Assembly: GCA_047967505.1 (NCBI GenBank)
Contig: CM106540.1
Strand: one strand, 5' to 3'
DNA length: 64,000 nucleotides
Origin: Dipteris shenzhenensis
Taxonomy: Eukaryota > Polypodiophyta > Polypodiopsida > Gleicheniales
How positions within the stretch are numbered: the stretch's first letter is position 1; every line of letters begins with the position of its first letter. The notes under the pieces are model-generated. The model ran no database searches. It was not told the DNA's origin and saw only the letters and a list, made by a program, of their open reading frames with translations. The position numbers and the translations under genes were made by a program. Below, piece after piece: positions 20,705 through 31,341 of the stretch.

Positions 20705-20980
20705 TGAAGGTACGGGTCGAAGAGAGAGAGAGAGAGAGAGAGTGCAGGTACAAGACGAGTCGAAAGAGAAGTCACGTCAAACTTAGATAGATAAGGTTCC
20801 TAAACACAAGTACAAAGTACTTGTATCTAGGCCTAGGACTAAGTGTCCTAGGTGTCACATAGGACTAAGTGTCCTATGTGGCATAGAAGGCACTAACACT
20901 ATAAGTGCCTACACTAATGCCTACAAGGCACATACCATGGCCTATAGGGCATCACTAGAACCACCAAAAGATGGCCTACA
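20705..20980 (-). repeat. Copia-3 3' LTR
   Basis: On the minus strand it starts TGTAGGCCATC and ends ACCTTCA. It contains stacked hairpins: ACAAGTAC-AAA-GTACTTGT, CCTAGGAC-TAAGT-GTCCTAGG and CACATAGGAC-TAAGT-GTCCTATGTG. Confidence 0.93.
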
Positions 20981-21965
20981 AACCCCCCTCCATGGGATGG
21001 GCTGAAGTACTCTGGAAACGTCTCAGAATACCTGGTAGTTTCTTGTCATGGTGGCACATGTTCATCCAAAAGGATATAGCCACCTATGAATGTACAAGGA
21101 ATGTCAGATCATGTAACAAAGGGAACCAAGTGTAAAGCCTGTCGGAAGACTTCGAACTTGGGATGAGGAAGTGCCTTTGTAAACATATCTGCGATGTTGT
21201 CCTCTGTGGGAAGATAGGACAACTCTCTGTCTCCTGCTGACAACCGCTCCCGAACATAATGATAGTGAACTTCAATATGCTTGGTACGCGCATGAAACAC
21301 TGGGTTACGCGCAATGGCCAAAGCACTCTGGCTGTCAGTGTAGACAATAGTGGAGGATGTCTGGCAAATACCAAGATCTGTAAGTAAGTGTCGAAGCCAA
21401 ACACACTTTATTGTAGCGGTGAAGGCTGCCCTGTACTCAGCCTCACAACTAGACGTGGCAACTGTTGGTTGCTTCTTGCTGAGCCAAGAAATACATGAAT
21501 TGCCAAGCAAAAAACAATTGCCAGTATGTGACACTCTGGTGTCCGAACATCTTGCCCAGTCACTATCCGTGTAAGCATGCATGGTAAGTGAACCCCGATC
21601 ACCATAGAAGAGGGCTAAATCCTGAGTGCCTCTGAGATATCTGAAGACTCTCTTCACTGCCTGCCAATGCTGTGAACTGGGCATGTGCATGAATGTGCTG
21701 AGCTGAGATACTGCATACTGCAAGTCAGGTCTGGTGTGACAAATAAATAAGGCATCCAACAGCGTGCTGATAAAGAGTGATATCACATGGTGGGCTCCCA
21801 TCATGAGCTGAGAATTTGAAGCCAGGGTCCACTGGAGTAGAGATTGGCTTGCAATCCTCAAACTGAAAACAATCAAGGAGCTGTCCAATATACTTGGACT
21901 GAGACATCATGCCTTGAAAGCTGCAATTTGCTGAGTATTTGGGCCCGTAATGAGCATATCATCTA

Positions 21966-23315
21966 GATATAAAATCAGCACTAAAAAATTAGATCGACTC
22001 CCGCAGACATAAAGAGTGGGTTCTGTGGGGCTATTCTGAAATCCAAGGGATAGTAGGTGTGCATGAATTTTGGCATACCATGCCCTGGGTGCCTGCTTCA
22101 AATCATAAAGGGCCTTTCTAAGCCGGCATACCTTATTTTGAGAATTAACAACCTCAAAGCCAGGAGGTTGTGTGACATATACTTCTTCTTGCAGATCCCC
22201 ATGAAGAAAAGCAGTCTTGATGTCGAGTTGGTGCAGTTGCCAATGATGATGGGCTGCAATGGCAATGACACATCTAATGGTAGTAATCCTGGATGTGGGA
22301 GCAAATGTCTCCTCAAAGTCAATGCCTTGTTGTTGGGCATACCCTTTTGCAACAAGAGGGGCTTTGTATCGATCTATGCTGCCATCAGATTTCCTTTTTA
22401 ATTTGTAGACCCACTGGGTACCAACGGCATGCTTGCCGGGAGGGAGATCTACTAATTCCCATGTGTCATTTTTGGCAATGGATTGTCACTCCGCTCTCAT
22501 TGCATCCATCCACTCTTTGCTGTCAAAAGCATCTTTATGGCACAAGGGCTCTTCATTGCAAGCTGTAGCAAGGAGTGCAAATTCAAGAAAGTGACCATGC
22601 ATCGGTCTATTCCTTGATCTTGTCAGGGAATTTGAAGCCAGGGTCCACTGGAGTAGAGAATTTTGGCATACCATCCACATATAAAATCAGCACTAAAAAA
22701 TCAGATCCACTCCCACGGAAATAAAGAGTGTGTTCTGTGGGACTACTCTGAAAACCAAGGGATAGTAAGTGTGCATGAATTTTGGCATACCATGCCCTGG
22801 GTGCCTGCTTCAAACCATAAAGGGCTTTTCTAAGCCGGTAGACCTTATTTTGAGAATTAACAACCTCAAAGCCAGGAGGTTGTGTGACATAGACTTCTTC
22901 CTGCAGATCCCCATGAAGAAAGGCAGTGTTGACGTCAAGTTGGTGCACTTGCCAATGATGATGGGCTGCAATGGCAATGACACATTGAATTGTAGTAATC
23001 TTGGATGTGGGAGCAAATGTCTCCTCAAAGTCAATGCCTTGTTGTTGAGCATACCCTTTTGCAACAAGACGAGCTTTGTATCGATCTATGCTACCATCAG
23101 ATTTCCTTTTTAATTTGTAGACCCACCGCGTTCCAATGGCATGCTTGCCAGGTGGGAGACCTACTAATTCCCAAGTGTCATTTTTGGCAATAGATTGTAA
23201 CTCAGCTTTCATTGCATCCATCCAGTCTTTGCTGTATATAGCATCTTTATGGCACAAAGGCTCTTCATTGGAAGCTGTAGCAAGGAGTGCAAACTCAAGA
23301 AAGTGACCATGCTGT
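21966..23315 (-). repeat. Direct duplication of the RT segment inside Copia-3
   Basis: Copy A 21966-22604 and copy B 22679-23315 both span the linker EFALLAT.. to the RT stretch LVLILY. Between them lies a patch, GGGTCCACTGGAGTAGAG, also found at 21825-21842. Copy A is almost identical to Copia-5 at 53418-54055, while copy B differs at many positions, so the element is a mosaic. Confidence 0.9.
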
Positions 23316-25202
23316 CTATTCCCTGATCTTGTCCGGGCAGCAAAAGGCTGATCTTGTTTGCTGTCCCTCAATGTGTCAAGAAGCCATCTGGGAACTTGCC
23401 TTTGCTGTCTATTGACAGCTCTTTCTTCAATGATTGCATCATGAGTAGTGGGATCATTTTGTGCCGGAAGAGAAACCTGCAAATCAGCATGAGGTGGTGG
23501 CTGATTATTGCTTAGTGGAGGGCCTGCAGGAGGCTCATGCTGCTGCTCAAAATCCTCTTCTGATGATGGTAGAGGTAACCAAGATTCAAAGGCATCAAAC
23601 ATGTCAAGATCTGGCTTTGCTTTGCAGTCCACAAGAGGAGAAGCTGAATGTTCAGCAAAGATCACATCTCTACTGACAATAATCTTCCCAGTATTTTGGT
23701 TGATATAACCGATACCCTCTGCTCTCCTGGCTGTAACCAATGAATATGCATTTGATTGCCTTGTCATCAAGCTTATGTCTCAGCTGAGATGGTACATGAA
23801 CATATGCAAGAGACCCAAAGACTTTCATGTGTGAAAGTGAAGGCTTCCTGCCTTTCCATGCTTCATAAGGTGTAATAGTCTTCAATGCCCGTGTAGGTGA
23901 TCTATTCAGCACATAGTTGGCACACATTACTGCATCAAGCCAAAATTTATTGGGCAAAGACTTGGCCTTAAGCATGCATCTGGCCATCTCCATTGTGGAC
24001 CTGTTGTTCCTTTTAGAAACAGGATTCTGCTGAGGAGTGTAAGGACTAGTGCATGAGTGAATAATGCCCCGTGAGGATAGAAATGCATTAAACTCCTTTG
24101 ACATATACTCACCCCCCCTATCTGTGTTGTGAGGGTTACAAGCTTTTTTCCTGATTCATTCTCAACCATATTGAGCCATCTCTGAAAGCATAAGAAAACT
24201 TCAGATATGGCCTTTGAAGGATATACCCAGCAATACCTTGTGAAATCATCAATGAGAGTCATGAAATACTTGTATCCTCCAATGGCATTTGTCCTCATTG
24301 GGCCACAGACATCACTGTGTACTACCTGCAATTTCCTTTGTGAGGGTTTGGGACAATTCTTTTGGAAAGGAAATCGATGCATCTTACCCAAAAGACCACC
24401 CTCACACACATGTTTGGAAACTGTGTGAGTCTGAGGTACATCATTTGCCATCTGCTTTGAATGTAGCTTTGCAAGAGCTCTATAATTGAGATGGCCCATT
24501 CTCTCATGCCAAAGATGAGTTTCAGCAAGTTGTGAATTTGAAATAGCCAATACTTCAATAGAAAGTGCAGCTGGATGATGATCAAGGTGATAAAGCCCTT
24601 TTTGCAAAGTGCCAGTGAGAACTATGGCATTGTCATCACGAAGATCATATACTAGGCATCTGTAGCCATAAAAAATTACTCTGAAACCTGAAGTAGCAAT
24701 TGCTGAAATTGAAATCAAGTTGACTTCAATGCCAGGCACAAAAAGAACATTTGTCAGAGTGACAGGATGGCTGGAAATGGATGTGAGCTGTGCATCTCCA
24801 ACTCCTTTTATAGCATATGAAGCATTATTAGCACATGTAACAGTCCCCCCTCGAGGTGCATCAGCTAGAGAATGAAACAACTGTCTACAGGATGTGACAT
24901 GCTTGGAAGCACCACTATCAAAGTACCAGGACTGAGCATCATTAGCAGTAAAGAGTGCATCAGCTTTGGAGGGATCAAATGAGCAATGGACAGCCCATGC
25001 TCAATCATCCTGAAGAGCATGTGCACGTGAAGCATCTGTTGGCTCATGGGATTCAATAGCATGTGCGGCATTAACTATCAATCCTGCTTTCTTTTTCTCC
25101 GAAGCAATGCGCTTCCTGCATTCTGAAATGTCATGTCCAGGCTTGCGACAATAGTTGCATCTTTTCTTCTTTCCCTTATCTTCTGTATTTTTAGATGCAT
25201 GG

Positions 25203-25275
25203 GAGGAATTGCAGCTGCTATGCGTAGAGGAATTGCAGCTCCTATGCGTAGAGGAATTGCAGCTGCTATGCGCAG
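25203..25275 (-). repeat. Threefold 24-bp repeat in Copia-3 gag
   Basis: The unit GAGGAATTGCAGCTGCTATG plus CGTA occurs three times and encodes repeats of SCNSSTH/R-type residues just before the zinc knuckle. Copia-5 has only one unit at the same place (about 55671-55694). Confidence 0.9.
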
Positions 25276-26047
25276 ATTTTGGCCTGCCCATAGGCTTGGA
25301 AGCCTTGCCTCTTCCTGTCTGCTGTGAAGCAAATGCATGATCAGGAATAATGGCTTGTCTGTTAGCTCTACTTTGCTCTTCCTGCAAAAGCAAAGTAACT
25401 AGCTGGTCAAAAGAATAGTGGTCTGGATTACCCATGGCCACTAATCAAAGGGTTGTAGCAAACCCTTGATATGTATCTGGCAGTCCATTGAATGTGGTAC
25501 TGACAAGCTGTGAATTTGGCACCACCTCATCAATGTTGGCAAGCTGTTCCATGAGGTCCTTGACCTTTGTCAAATATACATCCATTGACTCACCTTCATT
25601 CATATTCACTTCCTGTAATTGCCTTCTCAAATATGCAACACGAGCTTCATTGCGAATCTGATAGAGAGAAGCCAATTTATCCCAAGCATCGTTTGCTGTC
25701 CTGCAAGACCGGATGTGTGGAATAATGATTCTCTTGCATGATAAAGCTATGCATGAATGTGCATTTGCATCTCTTGCATCCCATCTTGACTGTTGTTGAG
25801 TTGGAAGAGCAAGGGTAGGAGTGCTAGAGGAAGAGGCATCAGGAGGAGTACCCCCTGCAGAAGGACCAGCAGTAGAAACAACCACTGTAGCATTGGCTGG
25901 CCTCAGATCAGCCCCAGAAACAATATTCTACAAATGCTTTGCCACAAGAATATGTTTCATGAGATAAGACCACATCGGATAGTTGGTGCCATCCAACTTA
26001 TCATCTTCACGAAGAACTCCAAATAAATCTTGATTGTTCCCAGCCAT

Positions 26048-27065
26048 AGCAACTGTGATACCCTGAAAAAGACTTGAAAACCCAAAAGCCTCAAGGCTAT
26101 CACTGCAAAATGCTGGCTGTCCCAAAAATGACAGCAAATATCTGCAAATTTCTGACCCAAATCAAAGGGCAAATGCAGATCTGACCCAAATGTGTCTGTG
26201 ATAGGCAATGTTCACTGCAAAAACAGCAAATTTTGCAAAAGCCCCAAATTTATTGAGGGCAAGTAGGCCAAAAAGAGGGCAAATGCAGAGAAGCCCCAAA
26301 TGTTGTTGAAATTTTTGCAAATGTGACCCAATGTATGCAAATTTGACTATGTCGTGCAAATGTAACTTAATGTCCTGCAATCTGACCCAATGTACTGCAA
26401 TCTAAACAAGAAATTGCAGACCAAATCCGAAAACTCCAATATTTTTGCAAGAAATTGCAACCAAAGGAGGTGAAAAGAAATGAAAGCCCCAAATTTGCCA
26501 ATGTCTTGCAAAAGCCCCAAATCTGCAAATGTCTGTAGATGACTGCAGTGAGACCAAGGACTTGATTCCAGCCAACGCTAAAACATGTACAGAAGCTGTG
26601 GTGAATCTGTACGGAATACCCAGATGAAGCTGTACGGAATACCACTGAAGGTACGTAGTACGGGAAGCTGGTACAGATTGCTGACGATTGAAGGTACGGT
26701 GAAAGTACCTTGTACTGCTATGTAGGTACAGTCGTACGGTGTAGGTACCTTGTACGGTAAAGGTATATGAATGGCGTACGGTACAACGTACGGATGGAGT
26801 ACGGCGATGGTACTGTTGTACAAAGCAAGTGCGACGGGCAGAAAGGCTAGCGACGTAGCTAGGCTGCAGAAAGGCTAACGACGTAGTTGGGCTGCAGAAA
26901 GGCTAGCGATGTAGCTGGGCTGCAGAAAGCGGAATCTGTACGACGATGCAACGGCTACGTGCAGTACGGACAGCGACGGCGCAGGTACTAATCACTGATA
27001 CCAGGCCTTCCGTACAACTGTACGGAAGGGAATGCAGATACACCTGTTACTTGGGGAGCTGGACG
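26048..27065 (-). promoter_or_regulatory. Copia-3 leader: GTAC array, GGGGCTTT words, 28-bp minisatellite
   Basis: Next to the primer-binding site, about 26590-27025, GTAC words recur around 20 times, often as CCGTAC on the element strand. Within this zone a 28-bp unit starting GCAGAAAGGCTA repeats three times at 26838-26921. Nearer gag (26230-26520) words such as AGCCCCAAATTTGC recur on the plus strand. The order of zones matches Copia-1, -2 and -4. Confidence 0.65.
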
Positions 27066-27081
27066 CCTGCTCTGATACCAC

Positions 27082-27349
27082 TGAAGGTACGGGTCGAAGA
27101 GAGAGAGAGTGTGCAGGTACAATATGAGTCGAAAGAGAAGTCACATCAAACTTAGATAGATAAGGTTCCTAAACACAAGTACAAAGTACTTGTATCAAGG
27201 CCTAGGACTAAGTGTCCTAGGTGTCACATAGGACTAAGTGTCCTATGTGGCATAGAAGGCGCTAACACTATAAGTGCCTACACTTATGCCTACAAGGCAC
27301 ATACCATGGCCTATAGGGCATCACTAGAACCACCAAAAGATGGCCTACA
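27082..27349 (-). repeat. Copia-3 5' LTR
   Basis: Direct repeat of 20705-20980 with a shorter GA run and about seven substitutions. Confidence 0.93.
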
Positions 27350-27755
27350 GTGTGCTCTTTTGCATAAACTAAGATGGTGTGCTTATTAGTTTGAAAGTTT
27401 AGTGTGCAGCATTATTGTATAGAATCTCTGCTTGTACTGGAAAATGGATTGAATGCAAACTTAGAGATGGTGCAATTTTTGTGGCTGATGATAATGTCCA
27501 TTGTCTGTGCTACTAGTCATTTTATTGATCATATGATGTGGATACAGTTCAGCCATAGTTTTCTGCCTCTGAGTTGGGACGTTTGTAAAAAATATTGCTT
27601 AAAATATGGTCCTTCTTTTCCTTTTTGTTCTCTCTCTCTCTCTCTCTCTCCACCCCTCCCCCTCCCGAGGTTTTGGTGTTAGGGATCCTTCTTTTTATTG
27701 TTAGGGATCCTTCTTTTTATTATTCTTACAATTTCCAATCTTTTTTGGGGAGCAG
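27350..27755 (+). other. Intron sequence before host exon B
   Basis: No gene was recognised. A CT run lies at 27630-27652. A 22-bp tandem duplication (TTAGGGATCCTTC..) is at 27679-27722. The acceptor is GGAGCAG at 27749-27755. Confidence 0.6.
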
Positions 27756-27796
27756 GGTCCTATGGAGAGGTATATCACGGCGACTGGAATGGAACT
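27756..27796 (+). CDS. Host MAPKKK exon B (41 nt): glycine-rich loop
   Basis: Joined to base 3410 it encodes GSYGEVYHGDWNGT, completing the ATP-binding glycine loop of kinase subdomain I. The donor is ACT|GTAGGT, phase 0. It is only 41 nt long and sits between introns of 24.3 kb and 1.7 kb. The exact phase match on both sides and the strong family sequence make it certain despite its size. Confidence 0.93.
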
Positions 27797-27986
27797 GTAG
27801 GTGTCGTTTCTCTCGCTATTTGTGGACTGTTGTTTTATTGCACTTTGGATCTGAGTTTGGTGGATTTTTACATGAAGCTTCAAGTGTTCATTGCAACTGT
27901 GTCCAATTGTATAGTAGACCCTTGCGATCTAGAAAGTTTACAATGTTATGAATGGTGCAGTTTGGAATTGAAGAGACCTCCACTTT

Positions 27987-28087
27987 GATAGAGATTCGGT
28001 CGATGCTATGTAACAAGAAACACACGACGGCCTGTAACAAAAGGCCGTGTTGCGTTTCTCTGATATAGCATCGACCAACCCTCTATC
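27987..28087. other. 101-nt foldback (hairpin) sequence
   Basis: The left arm GATAGAG....GGTCGATGCTAT....AGAAAC....ACGGCCT is mirrored by the right arm AGGCCGT....GTTTCT....ATAGCATCGACC....CTCTATC. Roughly 47-nt arms flank a loop GTAACAAA, with about ten mismatches. It could be a tiny foldback MITE or a MIRNA-like hairpin. No target duplication is evident. Confidence 0.7.
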
Positions 28088-28239
28088 CCCCAAAAAAAAT
28101 AAACACAAGATAGAGAAACAAGGATCGACTAGTTAGATCAATGTATCATTTCTAGAGATTGATATTTGTGAGGGTCATACTTTTTTTGTTACGGGGGGAG
28201 AAGGTGTAAGCCTTTCCTACCTTCCATCACTGATGATCC

Positions 28240-28810
28240 AATGGTTTAGTGGACTGAAGAGGGCTCCCGTGAACTGTCCATACAACTTCCTGCCATAGTA
28301 TTTCTTTTGTGGATGCCTTTCCTTGGTTTTCTTGGTTCTTTCCTTGCTGTTGCACAGGTACAGGGTCAGCTGGAGCTCCTTTGTGTCTTGCAGGTCCCGA
28401 AGAGAGGGCTGCAGCTGAGATTGAAGGTGGGCACTTGCCCCGCACACTGTACTGCAATCCTGTGACCCTTGTGAGGGAGATGCGGGGGCTGGGGGCAGCC
28501 CTGCGCTCTGTGAATGGGGGCACACAGGTACGGAGGGGCAGTGGAGCAGCCCGTGGTGCAGATGGAGGGGGTCTGGACAGCTCCACACTCCAAGCAGAAG
28601 ATTGGGAGCAGAGGTGTGCGGCTGACGGGGGGATTAGGCAGCCCCATGCTGCAAGGAGCGGCCCAAGACAGATGTGGGGGAGCCCCACGCTGCAGGGAAG
28701 GCCACACATTGAAGAAGAGGACCGATTTGGAGGGGGGGGAGGGGCGGGGCGGGGGGGGGGCTGGGGGCTGTGTGAGTGGGCTGGGGGCAGGGGGAGAGAG
28801 GGCTGGAGAG
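28240..28810. other. G-rich intron segment with quadruplex-like runs
   Basis: The plus strand is strongly G-rich. Runs of four or more G lie between 28725 and 28792 and meet the usual pattern for a G-quadruplex. A 245-codon frame crosses it, but its Gly/Ala/Arg-rich translation looks compositional, not like a gene. Confidence 0.5.
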
Positions 28811-29090
28811 ATTTATTAACATCTGCAGAAGCCAAGAAAGCGTATAAGACTGAAATTGTCTATCATACATCTAAGAAAAAACTACCGATGAATCATGAAA
28901 CTACCAACGACAGGAAAGGAACTCCATGTCTCGAGGAGTTCCTATCCTATCTTGTCATATGCCCTATATCGATCACCAGGTGCAGAGTCCACGGTTCTTC
29001 ACAGACAGCAGCGGCTAGAAGAGTGGCCTTCATGAGAAAGAAATAAGGTTTGTTAACGTCTATGAAAGACCGAAGGGTTTATGAGAGTGG
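28811..29090 (-). mobile_element. Two LINE-like 3' tails
   Basis: TTTATTAACATCTGCAGAAG at 28810-28829 and TTTGTTAACGTCTATGAAAG at 29048-29067 resemble, on the minus strand, the TTTAATAAAC/GTTAATAGATC ends of the LINE copies at 57900 and 1340. No coding part was recognised. Confidence 0.3.
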
Positions 29091-29466
29091 GACCATGGTT
29101 TGTTCTTCACACTCACAGGCACAGGACCTTCATGGCAATTCCACTCTCCAGATTCGCCATTCCAGCCTCACTTCATGTCTACTTGATGTATTTGATGGTT
29201 TTCATAGGATTTATCCAGACTTTATGTATTTTATTCATATTTATTAGAAGTTCATTTTCTTGCAAAAAATAAAAAAGAATATTACAATACCTTTCCTTTG
29301 TGCTTTGCAGTTATTGAATTGTAGCTGTATTGGCAAGGTCTGAAATTGTTGTCTGAGTTGTGTCCTGCAATGCAAGGATGAGGATGGTCTGTCCTGCTAA
29401 GTAGCTTCAATGGGTCCACTTGAACTGACAATGTGTCCTAGTGTTGACTTTTCACTTGTTTACCAG

Positions 29467-29535
29467 GAGGTCGCAGTTAAAAAATTTCTTGACCAAGGAA
29501 TTTCAGGAGATGCCCTAGAGGAGTTCCGAAGTGAG
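29467..29535 (+). CDS. Host MAPKKK exon C (69 nt): catalytic lysine
   Basis: It follows acceptor TACCAG and encodes EVAVKKFLDQGISGDALEEF plus RSE, with donor GTAAGC, phase 0 to 0. It holds the invariant ATP-binding lysine of VAVKK and the start of helix C. The sequence fits plant B3 Raf-like kinases residue by residue. The frame continues cleanly into exon D. Confidence 0.95.
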
Positions 29536-30599
29536 GTAAGCCTTCTGTTTGATTCCTGCCTGCTTTGTTTAAGTGATGCTGTTATTCCTAATATCAAAAG
29601 GAGTGGCATCTGAAAAATACAAACCTGTTGTAGTATGTCTTCTTTACATGCAGTGGAAAGGTGTAACTTGCTTTCTCCCCTTTTTGAGTTTGAGAAGGTT
29701 GAACAGGATTTTGTCACTATAGAGACTGCAAAGTCAAAATCTAGGCTTCTTTTAAATATCCAATGTCCGGTTACCTGTATTTGTTGATGCTCAGAATTTT
29801 GTTGGCGCAATTTTGTGGAAGTTAGTTTATTCTGGGTTTGAATAACAGGTGATTACAAAACTTTTAGCCTAGCATAGACAACATTGGAATGGCGATTGCT
29901 GAATGTTAGGTTTCAGGATTATTGGATCAAAGAGTTTTCATCCTTACATAGGGAACAAACGACGTATCACATGTTTATATAGGGAGTTCCAGCCAGTAAT
30001 ACAATTCTCCAAAAAACTAACGATGATAGTAGTTGATCCAAATGGATGGCACGGCCTGTGCAGTAATCAAATTCTTAAGCATTTCAAGTTGTTGCAAAAC
30101 TCAAATGATATTAATGAGAGCAGGGTCCTATGCCGTTGGAAGAGACATGTGGGCAACAGAAGCAATTTTGACAAATTTTTCAAGTAGGAGCAGGATGGGA
30201 GCCAACTTCTCAAGTGTTGAAGGGATCTTTTAAGTCATCTTTCCTTCATCTTCTTATTAAGAGTGTTGTGAGGAAAATGTAAAATAGTTAGTGATATGAA
30301 TCTTTCAAATCAATCTTCTCCGTTCAGCATGTTGAATTTGCACTGTGGGAGCACCTTCTTCTATGGGGTGTCGCAATGGATGGACGCTTGCATTGGTTTA
30401 TTTTTATGTGCACTATTGTCAATGTAATCATGGCGATGATAACAACCATCCAGAGTTGTTCGACTTGCCTTTTAACAATGCATCCAATCATGTACAAGTT
30501 GGGGCACATAAGTTATGCCAAACTGTAAGAATTTCCAATGTCTTCTGTGTGAATCAGCTGCCTTATAAGTGAGGTGTGATTTCCGTACTATATACAGCG
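29536..30599 (+). other. Start of a 16.2-kb intron, no recognised content
   Basis: No ORF or repeat of note was seen in this stretch. A decayed copia RT fragment and then Copia-4 follow. Confidence 0.5.
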
Positions 30600-30840
30600 A
30601 AACCAATGGGCTGATTCACAAAATTCTTTCCTGCAAATCACCATTTAAGATGGCCGTTTTTACATCCAACTGATGCACATTCCATCTGTGGAAAGCCTAG
30701 AAGTAAAGGCAAAAGTCTCTTCAAAATCGATGCCCTGCTACTTAGCATAGTGTTAAGCCACAACAATGGCCTTGTACCTGTCAATGGTACTATTAGACTT
30801 TCTCTTGACTTTGATAACACCACTTTGATGATTAGCAAAC
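30600..30840 (-). pseudogene. Copia RT N-terminal fragment
   Basis: The minus strand reads VIKVKRKSNSTIDRYKAIVV, then QGIDFEETFA after a stop, and further degenerate RT text down to about 30600. This corresponds to the beginning of copia RT. A related remnant lies at 58380-59960. Confidence 0.7.
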
Positions 30841-31085
30841 CATGCTATTGAGCAATTCCAGACAGCACTCCACCACTGTGGCCTCATTATGGGGTTTCCT
30901 GTACTCAACACGAGGAAATCCAATGCAAAATCACTGTTTACTAGACAAAGTTCACATCTGGGCCTAGGCACAGCCCATCCATTGTTCCTACACATTATAG
31001 AGAAGAAATACAAGTCTTGTATACCAATCTGGAAGCCATCAAGAAGCACTTGGGGGGGGGATCAAAGCCTTTGTGAAGAATTTTA

Positions 31086-31325
31086 TGTAGGCCATCTTCT
31101 GGTGGTTCTAGTGATGCCCTATAGGCCATGGTATGTGCCTTGTAGGCATAAGTGTAGGCACTTATAGTGTTAGTGCCTTTTAGGCCACATAGGACACTTA
31201 GTCCTAGGTCTAGGTACAAGTACTTTGTACTTGTGTATTTTCTTTTTATCTAAACTTTGACGTGACTACTGATCTATCGACTCGTTACGTACCTGCACTC
31301 TCTCTTTCTTCGTTTCGCACCTTCA
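31086..31325 (+). repeat. Copia-4 5' LTR (one hairpin lost)
   Basis: It starts TGTAGGCCATC and ends CACCTTCA. Compared with the 3' LTR it lacks about 25 nt between two copies of a GGACA(C/G)TTAGTCCTA word, leaving one hairpin of the tandem pair. Confidence 0.93.
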
Positions 31326-31341
31326 GTGGTATCAGAGCAGG

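Larger units (their letters stand above)
21109..26047 (-). pseudogene. Copia-3 gag-pol, disrupted, with RT duplication
   Basis: Gag starts at 26047 (MAGNNQDLFGVLREDDK). A stop replaces Trp near 25927, and a second stop (CGA to TGA on the coding strand) replaces Arg near 25444. The zinc knuckle CNYCRKPGHDISEC lies near 25110-25150 and protease YFDSGASKH near 24900. In the integrase one Cys of the expected CEGC reads Gly (CEGG). RT appears twice, at 23315-22679 and again at 22604-21966. An 88-bp deletion at 21908 removes the stretch after YLDDMLITG that Copia-5 keeps. RNase H ends at 21109. It cannot be functional. Confidence 0.9.
20705..27349 (-). mobile_element. Copia-3, full-length but dead Ty1/copia element (LTR family 2)
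   Basis: LTRs lie at 20705-20980 (3') and 27082-27349 (5'), with target duplication GTGTG at 20700-20704 and 27350-27354. The primer-binding site is the complement of 27066-27080 and the polypurine tract the complement of ACCCCCCTC at 20983. The LTRs differ at about seven positions plus GA-run length, so it is clearly older than Copia-2. Gag-pol is broken, and the RT region carries an internal duplication. The element is inserted 407 bp before host exon B. Confidence 0.95.

Noticed and set aside
25203-25275. CRISPR-like or regulatory direct repeats
   Set aside because: The units are adjacent without spacers and lie in frame in gag; a coding minisatellite explains them.
28309-29046. 245-codon open frame on the plus strand
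   Set aside because: Gly/Ala/Arg-rich, lies in a G-rich stretch, overlaps open frames in other phases, and has no recognisable domain.
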